From NCBI RefSeq assembly GCF_026262505.1, contig NC_067207.1, positions 22,660,082 through 22,724,081 on the forward strand: a DNA stretch of 64,000 nt, given 5' to 3'. The notes below the pieces were generated by a model that saw only the letters and a list, made by a program, of their open reading frames with translations, was not told the origin of the DNA and ran no database searches. Source of the DNA: Trichomonas vaginalis G3 (taxonomy: Eukaryota > Parabasalia > Trichomonadida > Trichomonadidae). This document shows positions 18,101 through 26,574 of the stretch, piece after piece; position 1 is the stretch's first letter, and each line of letters starts with the position of its first letter. The position numbers and the translations under genes are program-made.

Positions 18101-18283
18101 ATGACCAAATTAATTAAGCCAACTATTTCTAAATTAATGATACCAATGAAATCATTTCATGGAGTACTTATCCCAGGTTCTTCACAATTAGCCGGGGCAA
18201 GTGTTGTGACTCAAGGTGGAACATTAGCGAATCCATTCAAATTATTAACTAAAGATGAACTTAATAAAATGATGATAAAATAA
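18101..18283 (+). CDS. Small Polinton ORF, 60 aa
   Basis: MTKLIKPTISKLMIPMKSFH... GSSQLAGASVVTQGGTLANP FKLLTKDELNKMMIK as successive segments. Not recognised. It follows a T-rich tract plus TCATAAATG. A short Gly/Ser-rich centre and terminal helix suggest a structural peptide. It shares the x-L-T-K/R-D/E-E/Q-L ending with the two neighbouring small genes. Confidence 0.5.
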   Translation: MTKLIKPTISKLMIPMKSFHGVLIPGSSQLAGASVVTQGGTLANPFKLLTKDELNKMMIK

Positions 18284-18911
18284 CTGATAACAAAATTTTA
18301 TTTCACTGCTACCATAAAAACAGGTGAAAAAACAGGTGAGATCTCACCTCTTCACCTAAAATATATTTTAGGTTAAAGCTTCCACGAGAGAAAAGATTCC
18401 TCATTCGCTAAGGATTCCAAAAATGAAAAAATCATTGATTTCGGCTGAGAAAAAATAGCAAAACCCTTCTTCCACGGGAACAAAGAAATAAAGAAGAAAT
18501 AAAGAAGAAATAAAGTAAATTTTTTATTTATTCCCGTGGAAGATAGAGCACTTTTATGACACTTTTTATTCACGACAAACAAGACAAACAAAGAAAATAA
18601 GAAAATACGGCGCCGTCGCGGTTCGAACCACAGACCCTGACCCCTCCATAACACTACCTTAGACCACTGTGCTACGTAGCCTGTCGACATAAGATTTTAT
18701 AAATTGCATATTTGACGTAAATTTATTTCCCAGTTATTCAAAAATAATTAATTATTGAATAACCTAAAATCATTAATGAAAACATAAACGATAACATTTA
18801 TTTCCTGTGTTGTTGTCAAAATGTCATGTTGTCTCAAACTTTAGAACGAACTGAAAGTCCTGAGCTCCAAAAGAGCAAACGGCATAATTTAAATTTTTAT
18901 TTTTATCATAA
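18284..18911. other. Non-coding stretch with palindromes and an inverted repeat
   Basis: 628 bp without a supported gene. It contains two perfect palindromes side by side, AGGTGAGATCTCACCT (18334-18349) and CCTAAAATATATTTTAGG (18355-18372), and an inverted repeat CTTCCACGGGAA (18469-18480) / TTCCCGTGGAAG (18531-18542) enclosing AAAGAAGAAAT repeats. A tRNA-like sequence follows at 18609-18682 and the second 42-bp repeat at 18862. The palindromes may end transcription or mark an old insertion. Confidence 0.7.
18609..18682 (-). pseudogene. Degenerate tRNA-like sequence (pol III A and B boxes)
   Basis: On the minus strand, 73-74 nt with an A-box TAGCACAGTGG (18664-18674), a B-box GGTTCGAACC (18620-18629) and acceptor-like ends GGCTACG / CGGCGCC pairing 5 of 7. 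The T arm can pair (TGTGG/CCGCG with GU pairs) but has a 6-nt loop, and I cannot fold a proper anticodon arm, so this is not a functional tRNA as read. It is markedly GC-richer than its surroundings. A tRNA-derived relic or short retroposon head is likely. Confidence 0.5.
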
Positions 18912-19076
18912 ATGAATACCCCACAAGCTCAAAATTTACCACGAATCATAACAAGGGAGGAAATGATAAAAATGATGCAAGAACATGTTAAAAATAACAA
19001 ACCACTAAAACTGAGAAAATGTGGTTATGCAGTAATGATGGAAAGAGAGATGTTGTCGAAGAGGAATAAAAATTAA
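18912..19076 (+). CDS. Small Polinton ORF, 54 aa
   Basis: MNTPQAQNLPRIITREEMIK then a charged helix and a basic C-terminus ending MLSKRNKN. Not recognised. It starts at the T-rich tract and TCATAAATG supplied by the second 42-bp repeat. Its stop overlaps the stop of the convergent gene at 19073-19336 by four bases. Confidence 0.5.
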   Translation: MNTPQAQNLPRIITREEMIKMMQEHVKNNKPLKLRKCGYAVMMEREMLSKRNKN

Positions 19077-19336
19077 ATTTGGATTGAGTTTAAAAATTCA
19101 TCTTTATTAAATTCATCTCTTCCAATCAATTTATTTATTCTATTAAATTCTTTTATTTTTGCTTCACTCAGTTTAAGGATTGAACGGTAAGTTTCTAATT
19201 TTTCGATTATTTCTTTATCGTTTTCAACCCCACCACATTGCGACTTCTTTTTGTAATAGCATATTTTTGATTTAATTCTGTTTAGTTTCTTTTTATATTC
19301 ATTGTCTGGACTCTTGACTGCTTTGTTGTCACTCAT
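19073..19336 (-). CDS. Small Polinton protein, 87 aa, coiled-coil
   Basis: A Lys/Glu-rich helical protein: KKLNRIKSKICYYKKKSQCG, then KEIIEKLETYRSILKLSEAK and a C-terminal NKDEFLNSIQI. No named family. It lies just downstream of the broken integrase in the same direction (21 bp after its stop), so it may be co-transcribed with it. Confidence 0.5.
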   Translation of the reverse strand: MSDNKAVKSPDNEYKKKLNRIKSKICYYKKKSQCGGVENDKEIIEKLETYRSILKLSEAKIKEFNRINKLIGRDEFNKDEFLNSIQI

Positions 19337-19356
19337 TTTCTTACGAAATAAAAAAA

Positions 19357-20903
19357 TTAAATATTATTTAAATATAATGGAGTAATAAAATAAATCGGAA
19401 TTTCTATTAATTTATTGTTAACCTCAACTAATGCATTGCCGTTAATATATCTAACAAATTCAGCTATTGTGTCAAATCTTCGTCTTCTTTTTGTCATTGA
19501 TTTATCAGTTTTTCCATAATCGAGATGAATCAAAACTTTATCCCCTTGTTTAAAATTCATGAGCCCCGAATTAATTTGTTCACGTTTAACATCATTCAAC
19601 CTTTCCATTTGCTTTCTAATATATTCCCATTCTTTTGAAATATCATTTTTCATTTCCACTGGTTTCATGTTTATAGTTCTATGCCATGTATTATTGTAAT
19701 AATATACTAACTGCTGTATGATGGAGTCATGATTTCCATCCCAGTATATCTGACCGTTAACCCCTAACGCATCTCTAAGAGTTCTCATTACTGCATCAAC
19801 TATTTTATTATGAAACGTATATGGAGAGGATGAAAAGTAAAAATTAATTTGTGGGAAATAATGAGTCATAGCTGCCTGAAATCCTTTATCACCATCACCC
19901 TTATATTATCTACTCTTTCATGATCTAGTAAGTATTGAATAGCTCTTCTTGTTTCCTGTTCTGTTTTCCCTTTCACTGGAATGCAATATAAATATCTGGT
20001 GTTAATGTTAATGGTAAATAAATAAGTAACGTTTCCTTTTGAATATTCCAGATGATCAATTTCATATGAATATGGATATGGTGCAAATGAAGGGCGACTA
20101 AATTTTTCCTTTAACGGTTGAATTTTTGGGTCAATTGGTTTATTTAATATCTTGAAATCCTTTTTAAAATCTTTTTGTTTCTTTAATGTTTGAAATGGAT
20201 ATAATAAAGTGAATGATGAAGGATTAACTGAAGGAGGAGGTGGTTTTGGTGTTGCAGGTACTGTCGTTAGAGGTTTTGGTGTTGCAAGTGGTTTAATTTT
20301 ATCTGCTTTGATTTTGGATGATGAAGTTTTGGAATTCATTCCTTCCTTCATTAATTCTGGATGTATTCTATTCATTTGTTTTAAATATGCTGTATATAAA
20401 GGTTTAATATACTTTCCCGCTTCGAGTTTATGTTGAAGGATGAATTCCAAAAGTTGATCTTCATTTAAAAGTCGGGCTGAATATGGTTTAACTAATGAAT
20501 CATAAATTAAAGCTTGTGCCTCATTTATGGTCTGAAGGACCTGGGCGTTTTGCACCTTTTGTTTTGCTCCTTTTGCTTTTGCGGCTCAGGATTATATAAT
20601 TTATATAATTCATCAATATCTTCTTCTGTTAATACTTTATTTTTAAAATCTTTCAATTGTTTAAGTTGTGATTTAGTTTTTCCCTTTGAATATTCATTAT
20701 TTTTAATTTTGTCTTTAATTTCAGAAATTATTTTATCATGATATTTCAAAATTTCATTTTTATAATACGAATAATAATAATCCATATCATCACCCGTTAT
20801 ATTTTTATTATATTTGGAGATATGCTTTTAAATCATAATAATCAAGAAAATTTTGATTAAATACTAAATCATCAATTAAAATTTTTAAATCTGTGTTATC
20901 CAT
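19357..20903 (-). pseudogene. INT: Retroviral-type integrase (Polinton INT), broken by three frameshifts
   Basis: Pieces in reading order: 20903-20811 (start MDNTDLKILIDDL at a T-rich tract and ATAAATG), about 20839-20525 (coiled-coil, YYYSYYKNEILKYHDKII), 20555-19866 (linker with a Pro-rich stretch TPKPPPPSV, then the core YSYEIDHLEY with the first catalytic Asp, VTYLFTININTRYLYCIPV) and 19869-19357, whose upstream frame reads GDGDKGFQAA (second Asp) and continues SPYTFHNKIVDAVMRTLRD and a basic SH3-like C-terminus FKQGDKVLIHL. The usual Glu appears as Asp in IVDAV. Total about 500 codons. Each junction is consistent with a 1-2 nt indel near A-rich runs. Integrase joins element ends to target DNA; this copy should be inactive as read. 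Confidence 0.8.
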
Positions 20904-21000
20904 TTATATAAAAATAAAATAAATGTTTTAAGGGTGCCCACCTCTTTGAATCATAGTACAAAACCATTATTAACGGTTCCTTTTGTCTCTTCTGTGGCAT
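20896..21000 (-). CDS. Possible 34-aa ORF between polymerase and integrase
   Basis: MPQKRQKEPLIMVLYYDSKR... encoded just after the polymerase stop and overlapping the integrase start by eight bases. Basic N-terminus, aromatic C-terminus. It lacks the ATAAATG start context of the other element genes, and may be only spacer sequence that contains the integrase promoter. Confidence 0.2.
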   Translation of the reverse strand: MPQKRQKEPLIMVLYYDSKRWAPLKHLFYFYING

Positions 21001-21004
21001 TTCA

Positions 21005-24000
21005 TTAAATAAATGGCATACAACATCCATTTTCACAACATACAGCCTTAGTGTGTGCTCCTGTTAATGCAGTCTTACCAATTGTTAAGCGAGTCATTGA
21101 CCCGTTTTTAAGTTGTAAATTAATATTCTGACCATCAAATATCACTTTATCATTTATTATATCCAAATAATTTTTAGGTGTTAATTGTTTATTTTGTCGT
21201 AAACTAACTCCTTTCATTTTTTGTGCAATCTTTTTAAAATCACCCCCATCAATTGAACCGTTGAATGATGTATAACACTTAGGACATAAAGCAACCATGT
21301 TATCACCTTGTTTCTCAATTGCTAAACCCAATAACTTCTTCTCATGTGCTTTTTCTTCAGCTTTATTCTTTAATTTAGGTTTAAATTTCTCATCAAAACA
21401 GAAGAAATCAAAAGGTGCGAATTTGTAAATGTTTTTATCATAAAATTGTTTATCGGTTACAATTGCTTGAAATGCTTGAGTGTTAGGAAGATTTGGGTCG
21501 CCAGCGATTGCCCAATAAGATGAATCAGTATCACCTTCAATGAAATGAAAACGATTAACATTCATGCATTTATACATAAAATCATAAATGAAAACCAAAT
21601 ACCAGTATTTTGCATTATCTAAAGTGAAGAATGCCTCTTGTAAACATGTATCACATCTATAAAATCTATCTTTAAGCATCACTTGATACGTATCTTCACC
21701 TATTTCTCTTATGTTTTTAAACTTATTTGACATACATGCAACGCGTGCCTTCTGTGCATTCATTATTTTAGTCTTTGCGTAATTTTGTGTATTCATTGCA
21801 TCGTAACCATATGATCCATTAAGTGAAATCTTGCAAAATAAACTTTTTCCTTTATTTCCTTCTAATTCCGCCTTTTGTCTTTCGTTCATAAATTCGTTCG
21901 CAAATTCATTAAAACAAGTATTTTTCGTAAATGTTAAAATTGATTGAATGTCATCAATGATAAAATGAAATCTGTCTATTAGATACCAAAGATAATAAGA
22001 AGAAAATGGTTGATATTGGTTGTGTGTTGATGCTAACTGAGTTAATTTTCTCTGTTTCTGGTCAACTGGTAGATTGTTTGATTTCATGTAATTATACATA
22101 AAACTGCCAATTGTTTTTTCATCTGTGATAATATCTAAGTTTCTTATTATCGGTAAAAAGTTTATGTAATCATTAATGTATTTTTCATCAATGTGACCCT
22201 TTACTTCAGCCACGAATAAAGTATTTTTCTTTCTAATTATTCCCAATGCTTTTGCTTTCTTTGTTGCTGTATCACAAATGATAACACCATTCAATCTTCC
22301 CGGCATATACATTTTATGGTCAGTATATTGAATGAAATCATGAGGATTAGATGAAAATGATGAAGGATATAATGAATTAAAGTCAACTCCAACAAAATGA
22401 GTCATAATGTTGGAAGTGTCCTCATTTGATACAGTTTTAGTTTCTGGACTATATGAAAGTTTATTAATGTGCGTGATTCCTTTAAGATTAACACGATGTT
22501 GAACATTTGATAGACCACCAGTAATTCCATTACGGAGAATGTGATAAGCTTCAACTGAATCTAAAGTCATTGGTAAATTATTTTTTAATGTATAATTTCT
22601 TAAATTGATTCTTAAACGTTGAACATCCTCATCTTTATTTGATTTTACGACATTGCAATAACAACACATTAACTGACAATTTTCTTTGGTATGTGGTTTT
22701 TCATTATCGATTCTATCCAATGTTGGTTTATTAGCATATGTAAACGCTTTACCACACATTTTGCATTTAGATGAAAGGATTAAATCGTGATAGTATTGAA
22801 AATCATCCATTGAAACATTGTTTTTAGTATCCCTTTCTGCTTTTTCATCTTGTTTCTTATATGATTCAATTTTATATTTCCAATACTTTTTCGTTAATTC
22901 AAAACTTGATTCCACATTTTCTTCTTCTGGATATTTTTCGTTAGGATTAAAGTCTTTATATGCTAAAGCGTAACGAATCATTGATGCATTCGATGATAAA
23001 GAAAGATTATGAAGCATGTCAATTTTATAAACAAATGTTTCTTCGATAATTTTATCAATTGGGTCAATCATAATTTCAACATCTTTATTGCAATAATGAA
23101 TAAAATATTCTAATCTATTCTTAAAGTTTTTAGCATCATTGAGATATATTTGATAATCACTATCTGATATAGTTTCTTGAGTTAATGCTGAATAAAATGA
23201 ATCTTGAGTGAATGGTTCCTCTTTATATAATTCTTCTTCGTAATTTTCCCATGTGATGAATTGATAAGGGAAAAAGGATTTAACACGTGATTTATTGTTT
23301 CCGAAATCTTGAGTGAATTGGTCTAATGTCCCACCCGCTATATAATTTCTGATGTCAATAAATCTCAATTCATATGGAACGTTTGTTTTCTTTACAATGA
23401 TTTGCTTAAATTGAGAAGATGAACCCAGCATTGATTTTATTTTCCATTTTGCAGTGTTTAAATCACGAAGAATTAAATTTAAATCAAACTTTCCCGAATT
23501 AAAACCTATGATATTCACTTTATTGAATTCCTCATCTAGAAGTTCTTTAAATGCTTCCTTTTGTTTCTCATTTAATGTTTGTGACTTCATTAATTCTTCA
23601 TATTGTTCAATATTTGATTTAGCAACTAATGAACAGGTTGAAAATAAAAACTCAATCCAATCAGAAATAAAAGAATCACTTGAAGTTAAGCAAAAATTCC
23701 TCGTAAATGTTTTATCACGGTCTACGACCTCGCCGCTTTGCGGCTTTATTTTGACAGTTGATGATACCATGAATGGTTTTAAGTAAGCATTCAAAGTTGC
23801 ACATTCAGAAAGTTGAAGTTCTTCTTTAGTCTCTAATGTTTCGAAGTCAAAAGTAATATAATATCTTGTTGGTTTATAATATTCCTGCAAATTATGTGCT
23901 AATAGCCATTGATATATCTTCTGTTTCGTGATATGTGGTGCATATGGTTGTTGTGTGTTTTGCAATTGAACGTCTTGAATTAATCTTCCATTATTTTCTT

Positions 24001-24481
24001 TACATTTCTCACAATGTTTTAAAAATCTTCTTTGGTTTTTCCTTTCTGGATCATCACGGATAGAATATACTTCTTCTTTGCAAAAGGGGCAAACTCTATA
24101 GCCGGTGAGTGCTTCAACGTCTGTTATTCTGTCAGCGTGAAGTTTTCCACATGGACTCTGTGTTAGTAAAATATTTACTGTTTCAAATTCTGGATCTATC
24201 ATTATTGATTCCACTAATGGAAAGTCTACCTTGTTAATGTCTACGTCTTCTGGTTGAGGGTCACAATAATAAAAATCAATATTAACGTTTAACATTCTTG
24301 CTAACCTCTCACTTTCTGATGAAATGTCAAACCCTTCATATGCATCTATTGCTTCATTTAAATAGCTTCTACGAGTTTTAGGATTAACACCATCAGGAAT
24401 GTTATAGAAGCGTTTAAATAACCTTCTACCTTCTGCTCTAATTTGATTATCATTCATTTTAGCTGTTCCGTTTTTGTTCAT
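21005..24481 (-). CDS. POLB: Protein-primed DNA polymerase, family B, with embedded HNH-like domain
   Basis: 1158 residues, intact. Exonuclease: ExoI ITFDFETLE (Asp near 211), ExoII FNSGKFDLNLIL near 325, ExoIII YCNKDVEIM near 460. Polymerase: motif A VDFNSLYPSSF (Asp near 699), motif B KISLNGSYGYDAMN near 883, motif C EGDTDSSYW near 983. Between exonuclease and motif A, residues about 570-625 carry a zinc HNH-like module CKMCGK...TLDRIDNEKPHTKENC...CCYCN. N-terminal CPFC...HCEKC (about 130-165) and C-terminal CPKC/CCENGCC clusters look zinc-binding. It replicates the linear element from a terminal protein. The gene starts at a T-rich tract and ATAAATG. Confidence 0.95.
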   Translation of the reverse strand: MNKNGTAKMNDNQIRAEGRRLFKRFYNIPDGVNPKTRRSYLNEAIDAYEGFDISSESERLARMLNVNIDFYYCDPQPEDVDINKVDFPLVESIMIDPEFETVNILLTQSPCGKLHADRITDVEALTGYRVCPFCKEEVYSIRDDPERKNQRRFLKHCEKCKENNGRLIQDVQLQNTQQPYAPHITKQKIYQWLLAHNLQEYYKPTRYYITFDFETLETKEELQLSECATLNAYLKPFMVSSTVKIKPQSGEVVDRDKTFTRNFCLTSSDSFISDWIEFLFSTCSLVAKSNIEQYEELMKSQTLNEKQKEAFKELLDEEFNKVNIIGFNSGKFDLNLILRDLNTAKWKIKSMLGSSSQFKQIIVKKTNVPYELRFIDIRNYIAGGTLDQFTQDFGNNKSRVKSFFPYQFITWENYEEELYKEEPFTQDSFYSALTQETISDSDYQIYLNDAKNFKNRLEYFIHYCNKDVEIMIDPIDKIIEETFVYKIDMLHNLSLSSNASMIRYALAYKDFNPNEKYPEEENVESSFELTKKYWKYKIESYKKQDEKAERDTKNNVSMDDFQYYHDLILSSKCKMCGKAFTYANKPTLDRIDNEKPHTKENCQLMCCYCNVVKSNKDEDVQRLRINLRNYTLKNNLPMTLDSVEAYHILRNGITGGLSNVQHRVNLKGITHINKLSYSPETKTVSNEDTSNIMTHFVGVDFNSLYPSSFSSNPHDFIQYTDHKMYMPGRLNGVIICDTATKKAKALGIIRKKNTLFVAEVKGHIDEKYINDYINFLPIIRNLDIITDEKTIGSFMYNYMKSNNLPVDQKQRKLTQLASTHNQYQPFSSYYLWYLIDRFHFIIDDIQSILTFTKNTCFNEFANEFMNERQKAELEGNKGKSLFCKISLNGSYGYDAMNTQNYAKTKIMNAQKARVACMSNKFKNIREIGEDTYQVMLKDRFYRCDTCLQEAFFTLDNAKYWYLVFIYDFMYKCMNVNRFHFIEGDTDSSYWAIAGDPNLPNTQAFQAIVTDKQFYDKNIYKFAPFDFFCFDEKFKPKLKNKAEEKAHEKKLLGLAIEKQGDNMVALCPKCYTSFNGSIDGGDFKKIAQKMKGVSLRQNKQLTPKNYLDIINDKVIFDGQNINLQLKNGSMTRLTIGKTALTGAHTKAVCCENGCCMPFI

Positions 24482-24506
24482 TTATGTAAGAATAAAAATT
24501 AAAAAA
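24479..24506 (-). promoter_or_regulatory. T-rich tract plus ATAAATG start element (polymerase gene)
   Basis: On the minus strand TTTTAATTTTTATTCTTACA runs into TAAATG at the polymerase start. Same layout as the rightward structural genes, so early and late-type functions share the element. Confidence 0.45.
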
Positions 24507-24563
24507 ATAAATAAAAATAAAGTTTATTTTTTTTTAAAAGTCCGAGACTCAGAGAGTCCAGGG

Positions 24564-25670
24564 CTAAAGTCCATAAAATGAATTAAGAACACATAAATTT
24601 TTATCATCTGCGACGTGACGAATACATTTTAATTTACTCAAGAATGCGTACCCTGATACATTAAATCTAATTCCTGTCTTATTTAATTTCACAACTTTGA
24701 AAAGGAATGTATGAATAGCTATAAAATGATGAGATGATGTTTTATGGGTTGCTTCCATTTTTTCTGAAATAAATGAATAAATATAATGCTTATAAGTTTT
24801 CATATCTTTTATGTTCTTAATAACGAATGGTATAGACCTTTCCACTTCGTCTTCCTTCGGTGCTGTTCTTTCATATGAAACATTATTGGTATCTTCAATA
24901 ATGAAACCACAATCGCATAAAATTTTATATGTTCCAATGGTTTCTTTTGATATTTTATCTAATAAATCAAAAACTTTATCAACACCTGTGCATTTATTTA
25001 AATAATAATTTGTGTAAATATCATGATCTTCTTTCTTAATCGTATTTGTTGCATATGTCACGTTTTTCAATGCTTTTTTGAATTTTTCAGAATCAAGAGG
25101 AGGTGAAAGTAATATACAGGGGTATTCTTCATTATCAATAAATTGTAACTTATGTTTACGAATAAATTTAGTACCTTCTTCTGAAAGTGTTTCGTTTATT
25201 TCACCATCTAATAAATTTTGTGTTGATTCCAAAAAGTAATTTTTATATCTTTCTTCATGAGATTTCTGTACTTCTGATTCTGAAGCTGGGATATTCATTA
25301 AACCCTCTACTTCATTTTCATTATATTTTTCAACTTCTCTTAATTCCTTAATTTTTTCATCTATTTCATCTCTTATTTTTTCCAGTCTTTCAATTTCATC
25401 ATATTCATCATCTTTAATCCGTTCTTCATAATATTCAGGGAAAACATCAGGTTCTTTAGGTTTTTCTTCTTCAGATGTAGGATATAAGAAATTTATAACA
25501 TCATCTTTATTCATTTTTCCATCATAATCTAAATCATTTAATAACTCCACGAATTTTTTACAATTTCTTAAATAATATTTACTAACTTCATAACCTGCCT
25601 CCTCTAATATATCCTTTATTTCCTCGTTTGTGAATCCTAATTTTTTAACGTTGTTAGTTGTGACGCTCAT
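24564..25670 (-). CDS. Polinton protein with charged coiled coil and OTU-like C-terminal motif
   Basis: 368 residues. The N-terminus LGFTNEEIKDILEEAGYEVS resembles a small helical domain; LDYDGKMNKDDVINFL looks EF-hand-like; residues about 85-135 form a highly acidic coiled coil. The C-terminus ends DDKNLCVLNSFYGL, similar to the D-x-x-C...F start of OTU-like cysteine-protease regions that precede polymerase B in related elements; the matching second half (LNEAIDAYEGFD...LNVNIDFYYC...KLHADRI) appears at the N-terminus of the next gene. So an ancestral fused protein may now be split. Terminal-protein function is another possibility. It starts at a T-rich tract and GATAAATG. Confidence 0.55.
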   Translation of the reverse strand: MSVTTNNVKKLGFTNEEIKDILEEAGYEVSKYYLRNCKKFVELLNDLDYDGKMNKDDVINFLYPTSEEEKPKEPDVFPEYYEERIKDDEYDEIERLEKIRDEIDEKIKELREVEKYNENEVEGLMNIPASESEVQKSHEERYKNYFLESTQNLLDGEINETLSEEGTKFIRKHKLQFIDNEEYPCILLSPPLDSEKFKKALKNVTYATNTIKKEDHDIYTNYYLNKCTGVDKVFDLLDKISKETIGTYKILCDCGFIIEDTNNVSYERTAPKEDEVERSIPFVIKNIKDMKTYKHYIYSFISEKMEATHKTSSHHFIAIHTFLFKVVKLNKTGIRFNVSGYAFLSKLKCIRHVADDKNLCVLNSFYGL

Positions 25671-25725
25671 TTATCATTAAATAAAAAAATAAAAAAATAA
25701 ATTATTCAAAAAATGTAAGACATGA

Positions 25726-26485
25726 ATTTTCAAAGTTTATTTTTCATTCATGAAAATAATTATTTCTAATTTCTTTTACTCTCTCGTACATACTAGATTT
25801 AAAGAATTCAGAACTTTTACCATAATCTCCTAAATGTTTTCTTATCCCTAACGTGTGCCAGTTATTATATGAAACTGAATAAACTTTATCTTTATCTTTA
25901 CACCTTTCATCACTTCCAATATATTTATATTTCAATTTTGATTTAGCATTTTCATATTCATTAACGTTTAATAATTCACAGTCTTCCTTTTTAAATAAAT
26001 GTTTTATGTATTCAGGATTTAATACTCTACGTTTATATGCTCCTAACTTAGTTCTAAAGGTTTTTCTACAAAATTTAGGAATTCCATCCTCTTTAATGTC
26101 ATCAATGATTTCCATTTCATTATTTTCAATTTCTTCTTCTCGTTTATGAGGTCTTTGATTATGACTCCATTGATTCCATGAAATTAAATATTCTTTATCA
26201 TTATATTTATACCTCATTAGCTTATTTTGGCTTTCATATTCATTTAATAATTCACAATCTTCATTTTTAAATTGAAGTTTAACCCATTCAGGATTTAAAC
26301 AATGTTTAATTAATCGCGGAATATCTGACATCATCTATATATAGCTTCTTTTATAAAAGATAAAAAAATAAATTATTTTAAAATTAATGTTAATTTTTTT
26401 AATGTGTTTATAAATTATATTTTAATGCATCGTCTATATATAGATGTAACAAAAAAAGTCACTAAACCCTTTCACATATACTACT
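25726..26485 (-). repeat. Right terminal inverted repeat (760 bp)
   Basis: Inverse of 7302-8061, same length, ending ...CACATATACTACT before the ATTTGT duplication. Inner boundary at ATTTTCAAAGTTTATTTTTC (from 25726). Confidence 0.95.
25744..26334 (-). CDS. TIR-encoded two-repeat protein (right copy)
   Basis: Identical 196-residue translation to the left copy at 7453-8043. Both copies point towards the element's interior. Identity of the two copies indicates a young insertion or homogenisation of the termini during protein-primed replication. Function unknown; two LNPExxK...EDCELLN...W modules. Confidence 0.7.
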   Translation of the reverse strand: MMSDIPRLIKHCLNPEWVKLQFKNEDCELLNEYESQNKLMRYKYNDKEYLISWNQWSHNQRPHKREEEIENNEMEIIDDIKEDGIPKFCRKTFRTKLGAYKRRVLNPEYIKHLFKKEDCELLNVNEYENAKSKLKYKYIGSDERCKDKDKVYSVSYNNWHTLGIRKHLGDYGKSSEFFKSSMYERVKEIRNNYFHE

Positions 26486-26491
26486 ATTTGT
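26486..26491. repeat. Right 6-bp target-site duplication of the Polinton
   Basis: ATTTGT directly after the right terminus, matching 7296-7301. The insertion point lies 83 bp beyond the 3' end of the adjacent Pmp-like gene, leaving it intact. Confidence 0.9.
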
Positions 26492-26574
26492 AATGCCCAA
26501 AACAATTTGAAGTAATTGTCATTCCAACATACTCCAAACATTTTTAATATATAACACACACACTTTCTAATAAT

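Larger units (their letters stand above)
7302..26485. mobile_element. Maverick/Polinton DNA transposon (virus-like), full length
   Basis: 19,184 bp flanked by ATTTGT duplications, bounded by 760-bp inverted repeats beginning AGTAGTATATGTGAAAGGG. The cargo defines a Polinton: protein-primed family-B DNA polymerase, retroviral-type integrase, FtsK/HerA-like packaging ATPase, candidate double-jelly-roll capsid protein and further virion-like proteins. Rightward genes occupy the left and centre (structural), leftward genes the right (replication/integration). Gene starts share a T-rich tract plus ATAAATG. The integrase and one structural-type gene carry frameshifts and another gene is split by a 2-kb insertion, so this copy is unlikely to be autonomous as read. 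I found no adenain-type maturation protease. Confidence 0.95.

Noticed and set aside
18609-18682. Functional tRNA gene
   Set aside because: A and B boxes are present but the acceptor has mismatches, the T loop is one base short and no anticodon arm forms.
18373-18690. 105-codon minus-strand frame in the Polinton
   Set aside because: It is created by the tRNA-like sequence and the AAAGAAGAAAT repeats; the product is low-complexity and lacks the element's start motif.
19860-19920. Programmed -1 frameshift in the integrase
   Set aside because: The overlap lacks a canonical X-XXY-YYZ slippery heptamer and two other unrelated frameshifts occur in the same gene, so random indels are more likely.
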